From Verrucomicrobiota bacterium (GTDB taxonomy: Bacteria > Verrucomicrobiota > Verrucomicrobiae > Chthoniobacterales > UBA10450): DNA of 12,520 nucleotides. The translations under genes and the position numbers were made by a program. This document shows positions 1 to 6,988 of this stretch, in pieces (position 1 is the stretch's first letter; each line of letters starts with the position of its first letter). The notes beneath the pieces were generated by a model. It did not search any database, had not been told where the DNA came from, and was given only the letters and a program-made list of their open reading frames with translations. Location: positions 1-12,520 of the forward strand of contig VBQB01000171.1 of the NCBI GenBank assembly GCA_005887855.1. The letters are read 5' to 3'.

Positions 1-1
1 C

Positions 2-1066
2 TTCGCGCGATTGCCGCTGCCGAATTTTGACAACTCGGCGATGGACGGTTACGCGGTGATCGCAAGCGACTGCCGATCGGGCGCCCGATTGCGCGTGGTC
101 GCGGAGCAACCGGCTGGGGTGGATCGGCAACTTCGTCTTTCGCCGGGCGAAACGATTCGGATTTTCACCGGCGCACCGATGCCCCTCGGCGCCGATGCGG
201 TCGTGATGCAAGAAGACGTTGCGCGTGAAGGCGACCAAATCGTCGTGAGCGTAGATGTCGATCCTGGCGAATTCGTGCGAAAGCGCGGCTGCGATCTGAG
301 CGAAGGACAAAGAATCCTCGCGTCGGGCGAACGTATTCGCGTGGCAACGCTCGGATTGCTTGTGTCACAAGGTTTCGCTGAGGTCGCGGTTGGCGGCGAA
401 GTCGATGCAGCAATCATCTCGACCGGAGACGAACTGGCCGTGCCGGGAGAAAAACTTCAGCCCGGCCAAATCTACGAAAGCAATTCGACATTGTTGCGAG
501 CATTGCTGAAACGGTGCGGCGCACACGCCGGACTTGTGCAGCATTGCGGCGACGATGCCGATTCGTTAGGCAAAACTTTCGAGCAAGCGATCAAGCGTCC
601 AGTTCTGATTGTCAGCGGCGGCGTTTCGGTGGGCGAACACGATTTGGTTCAAAAAGTTCTGCGGGCGCTTGGCGCGAAGATCGACATCTGGCGAGTCGCG
701 ATCAAGCCGGGCAAGCCGTTTCTGTTCGGCCACATCGATGGATGTGCATTGTTCGGTTTGCCGGGCAATCCCGTTTCTGCTTTTGTGACTTTCTTGCAAT
801 TTGTTCGGCCCGCGATCTTGAAAATGATGGGCGCAGCGAGTCTCGATCTGCCGAAGGTGCCGGGCAGGTTGATTGTCGATCTTAGCAACGAAGGCGATCG
901 GTCGCATTACATTCGCGGAAGGTTGGAAAACGGAGAGTTCGCGCCAGTCGGTCGCCAGGAGTCGCACGCGCTATTTGGTTTGAGCCAATCGAATGCGCTG
1001 TTACGCGTCGCCGTGGGCGAGTCGTTGAAAGCTGGTGAAATTGTCGACGTTCAAATCTGGGATTAG
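2..1066 (+). CDS. moeA: Molybdopterin molybdenumtransferase MoeA, 5' truncated by window edge
   Basis: MoeA inserts molybdate into adenylylated molybdopterin in the last step of molybdenum cofactor synthesis in the cytoplasm. The frame is open from the window edge; the family motif PLPNFDNSAMDGYAV begins within the first codons, so about 45-50 N-terminal residues lie outside, and the TTG at 11 is not the true start. Counting from the codon at 11: TGAPMPLGADAVV (53-65) and the ED pair after it, STGDEL (137-142) with GQIYESNS (152-159), VSGGVSVGEHD (201-211) in the MPT-binding domain, KPGKPFLFG (232-240) and GLPGNPVSAF (249-258). The C-terminal beta-barrel domain IV is present and ends at TAG 1064-1066. 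Followed 35 bases later by a MarR-type gene on the same strand. Identification is firm; no other cofactor gene is in view. Confidence 0.95.
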   Translation, partial: FARLPLPNFDNSAMDGYAVIASDCRSGARLRVVAEQPAGVDRQLRLSPGETIRIFTGAPMPLGADAVVMQEDVAREGDQIVVSVDVDPGEFVRKRGCDLSEGQRILASGERIRVATLGLLVSQGFAEVAVGGEVDAAIISTGDELAVPGEKLQPGQIYESNSTLLRALLKRCGAHAGLVQHCGDDADSLGKTFEQAIKRPVLIVSGGVSVGEHDLVQKVLRALGAKIDIWRVAIKPGKPFLFGHIDGCALFGLPGNPVSAFVTFLQFVRPAILKMMGAASLDLPKVPGRLIVDLSNEGDRSHYIRGRLENGEFAPVGRQESHALFGLSQSNALLRVAVGESLKAGEIVDVQIWD

Positions 1067-1101
1067 CTAATTCTTTTCGGCTGAGCGGGGTTTGACAGGC
1101 T

Positions 1102-1605
1102 GTGCGCGCATTTTTAGCTTTAGCCCGCTTGAATACGGGAGCTTCCATCGTATTTGCACGAACTCCGACCGACCAGATTCGCGCCGACGCCGAGCAGCTT
1201 TCCCATATTGTCCTAGAGATGCAGCGCTGTTTCGTTCTGCATTTGTGCAAGGAGCTGGCGCCGGGCAACGTTTCCTTTCCGCAATTTTTCCTCCTCGCCT
1301 ATCTCGATCAAAAAGAAGTGCTGACCATGTCCGCCATCGCGCGGAAAATGGGGCACACCACCGCAGCCGCGAGCGGTTTGGTCGCGCGGCTCGAAAATCT
1401 CGATTACGTCATGCGCTCGAGCGCGCGGGAGGACCGCCGCAAGGTGATGGTCTGCATCACGCCGAAAGGGTCGGCTCTTGTCAGGCGTATTCGCGAGGAG
1501 ATGGTCGGCAATCTTATGAAGATTTTGGAACATCTCACGCCGGACGAACAAAAGGCGTGGTTGCACATTTACAGTAAAATTTATGATTACTGCCAATCGA
1601 AATGA
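1102..1605 (+). CDS. MarR-family winged-helix transcriptional regulator
   Basis: A 167-residue protein with the MarR layout: an N-terminal dimerisation helix (about 25-50), a helix-turn-helix around MSAIARKMGHTTAAASGLVA (76-95), and a wing carrying the family signature DRRKVMVCITPKG (D111, R112, R113), then C-terminal helices. MarR proteins bind palindromic operators as dimers and often respond to phenolic or toxic ligands. The GTG start at 1102 is uncertain: residues about 5-16 are encoded by a degenerate hairpin, and TTG 1129 is an alternative. The next ATG, 1219, would remove the dimerisation helix and is unlikely. The tolC-like gene follows 106 bases downstream on the same strand, so control of that channel gene is plausible but not shown; I could not find a clear operator palindrome. 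The ligand is unknown. Confidence 0.88.
   Translation: MRAFLALARLNTGASIVFARTPTDQIRADAEQLSHIVLEMQRCFVLHLCKELAPGNVSFPQFFLLAYLDQKEVLTMSAIARKMGHTTAAASGLVARLENLDYVMRSSAREDRRKVMVCITPKGSALVRRIREEMVGNLMKILEHLTPDEQKAWLHIYSKIYDYCQSK
1116..1145. repeat. Degenerate hairpin repeat overlapping the marR-type start
   Basis: AGCCCG and CGGGAGCT face each other around CTTGAATA, giving an imperfect stem-loop. It resembles the intergenic hairpins elsewhere in this window in style but not in exact sequence. It lies inside the annotated 5' end of the regulator gene and makes the start codon doubtful. Confidence 0.35.
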
Positions 1606-1711
1606 TTTTCATCTATTGGGCGGCAGTGTTATCACACCACGGTAAACAGCGCGCAGTTTGAATCTACGCGCCTACGATTACGCATCTAATCTCTGGGGCT
1701 AAGTCTTCTTT

Positions 1712-3316
1712 ATGCGAAAATCTTTTGTAATCTCCGGGTTCGCCGCTGCGATGATTGCCGCAAGCTTGGTGGCGCGCGCCGGCGCAGGCGAAGGATCGAC
1801 ATCGACAGGCGGTGGTACATCTTCTTCACGCAAAGTTCCGACCTTTACACTTGATCAAGCGATCCTGACGGCGCTCCAGCGCAATCCGACTCTCCTCATC
1901 GCGGAAAAAGAGATTAAACGGACCCAAGGCGTCATTATTCAAGTCCGCGCGCAGGCCCTGCCGCAGGTCACAGCTAGAGCGAATTTCGACTGGACTGATC
2001 CGAACTTGATCGGCGCCCGAATATTCGGACCGAACACGGGCACAACTACAACCCCCGGTACGACGGGCGGCGCGGCATCGCTTGTTGAGCCAGTACCGTC
2101 GCAAGTCCGCGAGATTCAGACACCACTGGCCGCTCCATCACCGACACCAACTATTAGCGCTGCGCAGGCGAGCGATATCTCCTACTCCATTAGCGTTCTT
2201 GGATCGCAACTGATTTTTAATGGCACGACTTTCCCGCAGATCCGCGGGACTTTCTTTCAGCGGGACAGCGCCTACTTCGCGTTCCGCAATATTCTGGACC
2301 AACTCCTCGCGACCGTGAAGACACAGTTCTACCAGGTCGTGGTCAATCGAGAGCTTATCAAAGTACAGGAGCAGTCGGTGCATCTGTTGGAGACTCAGCT
2401 GAAGGACCAGCAAAATCGGTTTGAAGCCGGAACGGTCCCGCGGTTTAACGTGCTCCAGGCGGAAGTGGCCCTCTACAATCAGCTTCCGCTATTGATCACC
2501 GCGCAAAATAATTTTCGTATCTCGATGATCACTCTGGCCAAAACTATCGGCCTCGATTTTCAGCCGGGGCGCGGTGAAAGTCCGCCGCTGGAAGTGATAG
2601 GTGAAATGCCATACATCCCTCGTAGCATTGCGCTGGCGGAGGCCATCGAGTGGGGAAAAGAACGGCGGCCATTTCTCAAGCAGGCGCGGGCAAATGTCTT
2701 AAACCAGCTTCAGCAAGTGCGCGCGGCAGCTGGTCAGTGGCTCCCAACCATCACCACAACGGGGGGCGGCGAATGGGTCAGCTCGCCCACGAATTCCAGT
2801 TGGCACGATATTTCCAAAGGTTGGATCGCAACGGTCCAAGGCAGCGTGCCGATCTGGGACAGCGGCGCGATCGCTGGCCAGGTCATACAACAACGTGCCC
2901 TCCTTTCGGAAGCCAAGATCACTTACGACGACGACGTTCGGCAGGTGGAGCTGGAAGTGCAGACCGCGTATTCAAATTTGCAGCAGAACCGCGAACTTAT
3001 TAAGAGCCAGGAGAAAAACGTCGAGCAAGCCGAGGAAGCGTTGCGCCTCGCAAAGGCCCGGCTCGACGCTGGCGCAGGGGTGCAGTTGGATGTCCTCAAC
3101 GCCCAGGTCCAGTTGCTCACGGCGCAATCGACGCGATTGCAGGCGCTCTTTGGCTATAACTCTTCCCTGGCGGAATTCGATCGCGCGACCGGTGCACAAA
3201 GCACCTACACCGAATCGTTCGCCAACCTGGCGCCGCGCGCGACGCGATCGAAAACCTATGACACGAGCAGTGGCACGGATGCTACCGGAAAACGCCGTCG
3301 CTCGTCCTCGCACTAG
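1712..3316 (+). CDS. TolC-family outer-membrane channel protein
   Basis: Outer-membrane efflux protein of 534 residues. It has a Sec signal peptide (basic MRK, hydrophobic 5-20, likely cleavage after ARA at 21-23) and two homologous OEP repeats. Each repeat carries the classic helical motif: RFEAGTVPRFNVLQAEVAL (236-254) and RLDAGAGVQLDVLNAQVQL (450-468). Such proteins form trimeric barrels with a periplasmic tunnel and serve RND, MFS, ABC or type I export systems. Residues about 103-152 are a Thr/Pro/Ser/Gly-rich low-complexity insert in the first repeat, near the expected extracellular loop. The C-terminal tail (507-534) is Ser/Arg-rich. No inner-membrane pump or membrane-fusion subunit lies nearby, so the partner and substrate cannot be named. 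The MarR-type gene upstream may regulate it. The ATG at 1712 lacks a well-spaced Shine-Dalgarno site. Confidence 0.9.
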   Translation: MRKSFVISGFAAAMIAASLVARAGAGEGSTSTGGGTSSSRKVPTFTLDQAILTALQRNPTLLIAEKEIKRTQGVIIQVRAQALPQVTARANFDWTDPNLIGARIFGPNTGTTTTPGTTGGAASLVEPVPSQVREIQTPLAAPSPTPTISAAQASDISYSISVLGSQLIFNGTTFPQIRGTFFQRDSAYFAFRNILDQLLATVKTQFYQVVVNRELIKVQEQSVHLLETQLKDQQNRFEAGTVPRFNVLQAEVALYNQLPLLITAQNNFRISMITLAKTIGLDFQPGRGESPPLEVIGEMPYIPRSIALAEAIEWGKERRPFLKQARANVLNQLQQVRAAAGQWLPTITTTGGGEWVSSPTNSSWHDISKGWIATVQGSVPIWDSGAIAGQVIQQRALLSEAKITYDDDVRQVELEVQTAYSNLQQNRELIKSQEKNVEQAEEALRLAKARLDAGAGVQLDVLNAQVQLLTAQSTRLQALFGYNSSLAEFDRATGAQSTYTESFANLAPRATRSKTYDTSSGTDATGKRRRSSSH

Positions 3317-3349
3317 TGCAAGAGAAGCTGGGCCTAAGTCGAGCGATTT

Positions 3350-4015
3350 GTGGCTGCGGAGAGACTTCCAATCGAGCAATTTCCTGCTCTTGACGCGGCA
3401 GGCGTTTGTCGGCACGCATTCATCAAACGCATTCAAGGAATCGACGTTTCGCACAACAAATCCGAAGCGCTAAGTCGACTCGAAGCGGCGCATCGGGAAA
3501 TCCGGCGCGCAATTGGCATGGGTGATTGGCCGCTGCTCACCGCCGAACAAATTCATGGGAACAAGGTTGCAATTGTCGACATACCGGTCGAGTCGGACAA
3601 ACATTTCGCCGGTTGCGACGGCGTCATTACAAATCAGACAGGGCTCGCGCTCGGCATTCATGTCGCCGACTGCTGCGCTGTTTACATTGTCGATCCAAAG
3701 ATACCCGCCATCGGTCTGGTCCATTCCGGTCGCAGAGGGACCGAGCTCGGCGTCGTCACGACTGCAATCACACAAATGGCGCAGCGCTTCGGATCAAATC
3801 CCGCTGAACTAATCGTACAGCTCAGCCCCTGTATTCGCCCGCCCCATTATGAGATCGATTTCGCGGCGAAGATTGTCGAACAATGTCGCGCACAAGGCGT
3901 GCACAATATCAACGACGACGGCATCTGCACAGCTTGCCGTGTCGATGTTTACTACTCCTATCGCGCCGAAAAAGGACGCACCGGCCGTATGCTTGCGCTG
4001 CTCGCGCTAGGGTAG
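3350..4015 (+). CDS. pgeF: Purine nucleoside phosphorylase / laccase-domain protein (YfiH/PgeF family)
   Basis: 221-residue member of the multicopper-polyphenol oxidoreductase (DUF152, YfiH) family. Members act as zinc-dependent purine nucleoside phosphorylases or adenosine deaminases, and E. coli PgeF also edits peptidoglycan precursors. The three family metal-site residues are visible: H69 in AEQIHGN, C108 in HVADCC, and H125 in GLVHSGRRGT. The C-terminal CTACRVDVYYSYRAEKGRTGRMLALL matches the usual family ending. Two motifs deviate: HSGRRGT replaces the common HAGWRGT, and LSPCIRPPHYE replaces GPCIGPCCYE-like sequence. The GTG at 3350 is the first usable start, 33 bases after the tolC-like stop, so co-transcription is likely. 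The TAG stop lies inside the GGTAGGG end of a repeat element. Start codon certainty is moderate. Confidence 0.88.
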   Translation: MAAERLPIEQFPALDAAGVCRHAFIKRIQGIDVSHNKSEALSRLEAAHREIRRAIGMGDWPLLTAEQIHGNKVAIVDIPVESDKHFAGCDGVITNQTGLALGIHVADCCAVYIVDPKIPAIGLVHSGRRGTELGVVTTAITQMAQRFGSNPAELIVQLSPCIRPPHYEIDFAAKIVEQCRAQGVHNINDDGICTACRVDVYYSYRAEKGRTGRMLALLALG

Positions 4016-4075
4016 GGAAAAGGGGTTCGCTCGTCCGTCGAGGTAGGCGGCGCACCCGGCGGTCACGTCCTACCT
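4011..4075. repeat. Short inverted-repeat element, GGTAGGG...CCTACCT type, copy 1
   Basis: A 65-base element between the convergent ends of pgeF and lpxA. It begins GGTAGGG and ends CCTACCT, with an internal AGGTAGG at 4041-4047 perfectly complementary to 4069-4075. Its last 28 bases match the end of the copy at 10295-10360 at about 24 positions, including the shared core CCCGGCGGTC. It supplies the TAG stops of both flanking genes. Confidence 0.75.
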
Positions 4076-4892
4076 AACCGAAATTATGGTCGTCCTTGCC
4101 CGACCCACGTCGATACGGACAGATCCCGCGTTTCTTCGCATTCGCAACAAAATCGAAAAACTCGCGCGCGGGCGCGCCGAGTTTCAATTTCCCAGCTTTT
4201 TCCAGCGCCTGGGAAATGTTCAGCCCGCTCGTGTAAACGAACTTAAAGGCGTTCTTAATTTCGTCGCGATCCTTCGCACTGAATCCGGCGCGCTTTAAAC
4301 CTATGACATTAATTCCGAAAATGGAATTGCGTTCCGCCGCAATCGTAAACGGCGGCAGATCTTTTCCGAAAGCGGAGCTGCCTTGTACCATCACCAACCG
4401 CCCAATGTGCATGTACTGGTGAAATGTCGATCCACCGCCGAGAAATGCGCCGTCATCCACGCGCACATGCCCAGCCAACAAGCAATTGTTCGCGATGACG
4501 ACGTTGTTCCCGACCGCGCAATTGTGGCCGACATGCGCCCCCGCCATCAGGAAATTGTTATCTCCGAGTTTTGTGACGCTACCGTCGGGGCTGCCACGAT
4601 GAATCGTACAATATTCGCGAATGACGTTGTCGTTTCCGATTTCGACCTTCGTTCTTCGTTCTGGCGAGAACGAAAGATCCTGCGGCGGCACGCCAATAAT
4701 CGCGCCATATCCGATAAAATTGCCCGTTCCGATCGCGACATCTCCCTCGATGACAACGTGCGACTGCACGATCGACTTATCACCTATCATCGCGTGCGGG
4801 CCGATCACCGAGAACGGACCGATCTCGACGTCGGCGCCGAGCTGCGCATCGGGAGCGACAAGTGCCGTCGGATGAATTTTAGCGCTGCTCAT
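4074..4892 (-). CDS. lpxA: Acyl-[ACP]--UDP-N-acetylglucosamine O-acyltransferase LpxA
   Basis: First enzyme of lipid A synthesis, transferring a 3-hydroxyacyl chain from ACP to UDP-GlcNAc in the cytoplasm. With the ATG at 4892 it has 272 residues, close to the family's ~262. A longer frame back to 4931 would translate the repeat element and is rejected. Left-handed beta-helix hexapeptide repeats fill residues ~5-180. The catalytic histidine is H123 in AGAHVGHNC (equivalent to E. coli H125), with H120 before it and H158 in STFHQY. GLKRAGFSAKDRDEIKNAFK is the family's C-terminal helical region. G171 aligns with E. coli G173, the acyl-length ruler position. Same strand as radC upstream, separated by a repeat element that ends 9 bases before the ATG. 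The TAG stop lies in another repeat. No other lpx genes are in view. Confidence 0.95.
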   Translation of the reverse strand: MSSAKIHPTALVAPDAQLGADVEIGPFSVIGPHAMIGDKSIVQSHVVIEGDVAIGTGNFIGYGAIIGVPPQDLSFSPERRTKVEIGNDNVIREYCTIHRGSPDGSVTKLGDNNFLMAGAHVGHNCAVGNNVVIANNCLLAGHVRVDDGAFLGGGSTFHQYMHIGRLVMVQGSSAFGKDLPPFTIAAERNSIFGINVIGLKRAGFSAKDRDEIKNAFKFVYTSGLNISQALEKAGKLKLGAPAREFFDFVANAKKRGICPYRRGSGKDDHNFG

Positions 4893-4901
4893 GGTTTGAT
4901 C

Positions 4902-5006
4902 GGAACACAGACTTGTAGTCTGTGCGACCACCAGAGTTTCACTCCGGCGACTCTAAGCCACCGGACAAGATGTCTGTTGGCCGCACAGGCAAGATGCCTG
5001 TGTTCC
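4902..5006. repeat. Inverted-repeat element with GGAACACAG...CTGTGTTCC ends, copy 1
   Basis: A 105-base element filling most of the radC-lpxA gap. The 9-base ends are perfect inverted repeats. Inside are two perfect 8-3-8 hairpins, CACAGACT-TGT-AGTCTGTG (4906-4924) and CACAGGCA-AGA-TGCCTGTG (4984-5002), plus GACA-AGA-TGTC (4964-4974). A related element lies at 8416-8524. It resembles REP/REPIN-type dispersed hairpin repeats. It ends 9 bases before the lpxA ATG. Confidence 0.8.
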
Positions 5007-5028
5007 AAGTCTCGCACGATGGTTCTCT

Positions 5029-5724
5029 TCACAGCACGCCTGCTTCCTTGAAGCTGAAGTAGCCGGGGTTTCCATCCGCCGGCGCCCCGATGATCATATG
5101 ATCGAGCAACTTGATCTGCAGAAGCTCGGCGGCTTCGGCCAAACGGCGCGTCAGACTATGGTCGGTCTGGCTCGGTGAAGGGTCCCCCGAAGGGTGATTA
5201 TGCACTACGATGACGGCGTAGGCCGAGGAAACGAGCGCGGGCCGAAAGACATCGCGCGGATGTGCAATACTTTCGTTCACGCTTCCGATCGAGACTTCCT
5301 CGACTCGAATCAAATGATAACGGGTATCGAGCAAAATCACCCGGAGCGATTCTTTGCGCAGCCGGCGCATCTCTGGACCGACCAGTTCGTTTACCAGTTC
5401 GGGCGAATCGATTTTTTGCTTCGATAACGTTTCTCGCGCGAGCCGCTGACCGAGCCCGAAAGCAGCGACGAGTTGTACCGCTTTAGCGAAACCGACGCCG
5501 CGAATCTTGGAGAGCTCGTCAACCGTGCATCGGCTCAACCCGCCGAGTGAGCCGTAATCCTTCAACAGCTTGCGCGCGACTTCGATCGCATTTGCTCCCG
5601 GTACTCCGGTGCGCAGCAAAATGGCAATCAACTCCGGATCGGTTAGTGCGGTCGCGCCGTGGGCGGCAAGTTTCTCCCGGGGCCGCTCCTCCCGCGGCAT
5701 TTCGCGGATTTTGAGCTGCGACAT
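5029..5724 (-). CDS. radC: RadC family JAB/MPN-domain protein
   Basis: 231 residues, the usual RadC length. The N-terminal part carries the conserved REMPREERPREKLAAHGA region (7-24) and a helix-hairpin-helix (LSKIRGVGFAKAVQLVAAF, 71-89). The C-terminal JAB1/MPN domain has the metal motif HNHPSGDPSPSQTD with H175, H177 and D188, followed by LLDHMIIG. RadC was once linked to DNA repair, but the physiological role and substrate of these putative metalloproteases remain unclear. The ATG at 5724 starts the conserved N-terminus. It lies between the polyprenyl synthase gene (77 bases upstream) and lpxA on the same strand. The TGA stop is followed after 22 bases by the repeat element. No Shine-Dalgarno site is apparent (upstream bases are ATTTGTAAA). 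Confidence 0.94.
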   Translation of the reverse strand: MSQLKIREMPREERPREKLAAHGATALTDPELIAILLRTGVPGANAIEVARKLLKDYGSLGGLSRCTVDELSKIRGVGFAKAVQLVAAFGLGQRLARETLSKQKIDSPELVNELVGPEMRRLRKESLRVILLDTRYHLIRVEEVSIGSVNESIAHPRDVFRPALVSSAYAVIVVHNHPSGDPSPSQTDHSLTRRLAEAAELLQIKLLDHMIIGAPADGNPGYFSFKEAGVL

Positions 5725-5801
5725 TTTACAAATTCAAATGGCCTTGGTGCTGCGAGGGAAGTTCCCGAAGGTGCGGGCACGGAGCCCCTTCCGGCATTTT
5801 A

Positions 5802-6803
5802 TCAGCCTTGCAACTGCTCAAGCATTTCACGGAACGCTTCACATAAGCCGAACAGTCCCTCGACATGCGCGTTGGCAGAAAACTTCTCCATTCCGGTCTG
5901 CGCCTCGCGAATGAGATCGGTTCCCGTCGTGATCGATTCATTCAGCGCTCCGTTGGTCGCGCCATTTTTCAAAAGTTCCGTCATCTCCTCGCATTTTCCT
6001 TCGAGGATAAGGCTGCAATAGCGCTCCCGTTCAAACTCGGAGGCGCAGCGCAAAAAGATCAGCACCGGAAGTGTGAACTTGCCTTTTCGCAAGTCCGTCC
6101 CCAGCGTTTTGCCGGTCGAGCTCTCGGTGCCTGCAATGTCCAGACAATCATCGTAGATTTGGTAGGCCATGCCGATACGCATCCCAAAGGTTTTCAACAT
6201 CTCGATGGCGTGTGGATCGGCTTCGCTGATCGTCGCTCCTAATTCAGCCGCCGTCGCGAACAGCGAGCCGGTTTTCTTTTCCACGATCTGTAAATAGTCA
6301 TCGACCTGGAGTTTGAGATCAAAACGACGTTGCGTTTGGATCATTTCTCCCGAACAGATTTCACGCGCCGTCCGCGCAATTGCACGACTGATGTCTGCAT
6401 TTTCAAAATTTGTGGAGAGATCCAGAGCGTGTGCGAAAAGGCAATCGCCTAAAAGAACACTGAGAGAATTACCCCAGCGCGCGTTGATGGTAGGCTGTGC
6501 GCGGCGTCGTTCCGCTTCATCCATGATGTCGTCGTGCACGAGTGTAGCGAGATGAATTAATTCGACGATGATGGCAAGATCGACGTGTCCCGAGTTGATT
6601 TCGCCAGTCGCCCCGCCCGCGAGTAGCGCTACAAGCGGGCGCAGACGTTTACCGCGGCCGCCCACGGCATAGGTCACGTAGCCTTCGATGTCGGGATCGA
6701 AAGCGGCCGCTTGTTGCGCGATTCGTCTTTCCACTTCGTCGAGATGCGGCTGCACGAGCTGCGCCACCCGAGCTAGCGGTCCAAGCGGAGAAGCGGTTGC
6801 CAT
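5802..6803 (-). CDS. Long-chain trans-polyprenyl diphosphate synthase (IspB/HepT-like)
   Basis: All-alpha isoprenyl diphosphate synthase that chain-elongates allylic diphosphates with isopentenyl diphosphate. From ATG 6803 it has 333 residues, near the IspB norm of ~320. Motifs: GGRGKRLRP (48-56) for diphosphate binding, first Asp-rich motif DDIMD (91-95), second DDCLD (218-222), and GTDLRKGKFTLP (235-246). The residues four and five before the first motif are small (Thr87, Ala86), as in long-chain synthases rather than farnesyl synthases; a C30-C45 product for a quinone side chain is inferred, and the exact length cannot be read. TTG 6881 would add 26 residues and is a possible alternative start. 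It is upstream of radC on the same strand. The nearby class B Sdh suggests menaquinone as the end use. Confidence 0.9.
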   Translation of the reverse strand: MATASPLGPLARVAQLVQPHLDEVERRIAQQAAAFDPDIEGYVTYAVGGRGKRLRPLVALLAGGATGEINSGHVDLAIIVELIHLATLVHDDIMDEAERRRAQPTINARWGNSLSVLLGDCLFAHALDLSTNFENADISRAIARTAREICSGEMIQTQRRFDLKLQVDDYLQIVEKKTGSLFATAAELGATISEADPHAIEMLKTFGMRIGMAYQIYDDCLDIAGTESSTGKTLGTDLRKGKFTLPVLIFLRCASEFERERYCSLILEGKCEEMTELLKNGATNGALNESITTGTDLIREAQTGMEKFSANAHVEGLFGLCEAFREMLEQLQG

Positions 6804-6900
6804 TTTGCCAGTCCGAATCAGGCCCGAGCGTGCAAAGACTTCCACAAGCGCAGAATAGAGGGGCGGCTTGTGGATTGTCAAAGCAACACCTTACTAGGGA

Positions 6901-6919
6901 CGCAAGTTTCTAACTTGCG
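6901..6919. repeat. Perfect 8-3-8 hairpin CGCAAGTT-TCT-AACTTGCG
   Basis: A 19-base perfect stem-loop in the gap between the lipoate ligase-like gene and the polyprenyl synthase gene. Its geometry (8-base arms, 3-base loop) equals that of the two hairpins in the 4902-5006 element, although the arm sequence differs. It lies 19 bases upstream of the alternative TTG start at 6881. Confidence 0.6.
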
Positions 6920-6928
6920 AATGGATCA

Positions 6929-6977
6929 TAGCCGCGGCCCTGCCACGGTTGCTCGACGCGCCACACGCGCGTGGCTA
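6929..6977. repeat. Inverted repeat TAGCC...GGCTA with inner GCCACG/CGTGGC stem
   Basis: TAGCC at 6929-6933 pairs with GGCTA at 6973-6977, and GCCACG at 6942-6947 pairs with CGTGGC at 6970-6975, so alternative stems are possible. It sits 11 bases downstream of the lipoate ligase-like stop and could act as a processing or termination hairpin, but no T-tract follows. Confidence 0.4.
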
Positions 6978-6988
6978 CAAGAAAAATG

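Noticed and set aside
1092..1121. Promoter TTGACA (1092-1097) with TAGCTT at 17 bases
   Set aside because: The -35 is perfect but the -10 matches at only three of six bases and lies inside the annotated gene; too weak to list.
1592..1620. CCAAT...ATTGG stem spanning the marR-type stop, as terminator or operator
   Set aside because: Only five paired bases with a short inner ATGA/TCAT; no T-tract and no second copy near tolC.
4893..4931. N-terminal extension of lpxA by 13 residues
   Set aside because: It would translate the repeat element; the family N-terminus aligns with the ATG at 4892 followed by SSAKIHPTALV.
4383..5051. Plus-strand 222-codon open frame
   Set aside because: It is antisense to lpxA and the repeat, with no family resemblance; a product of GC-rich shadow coding.
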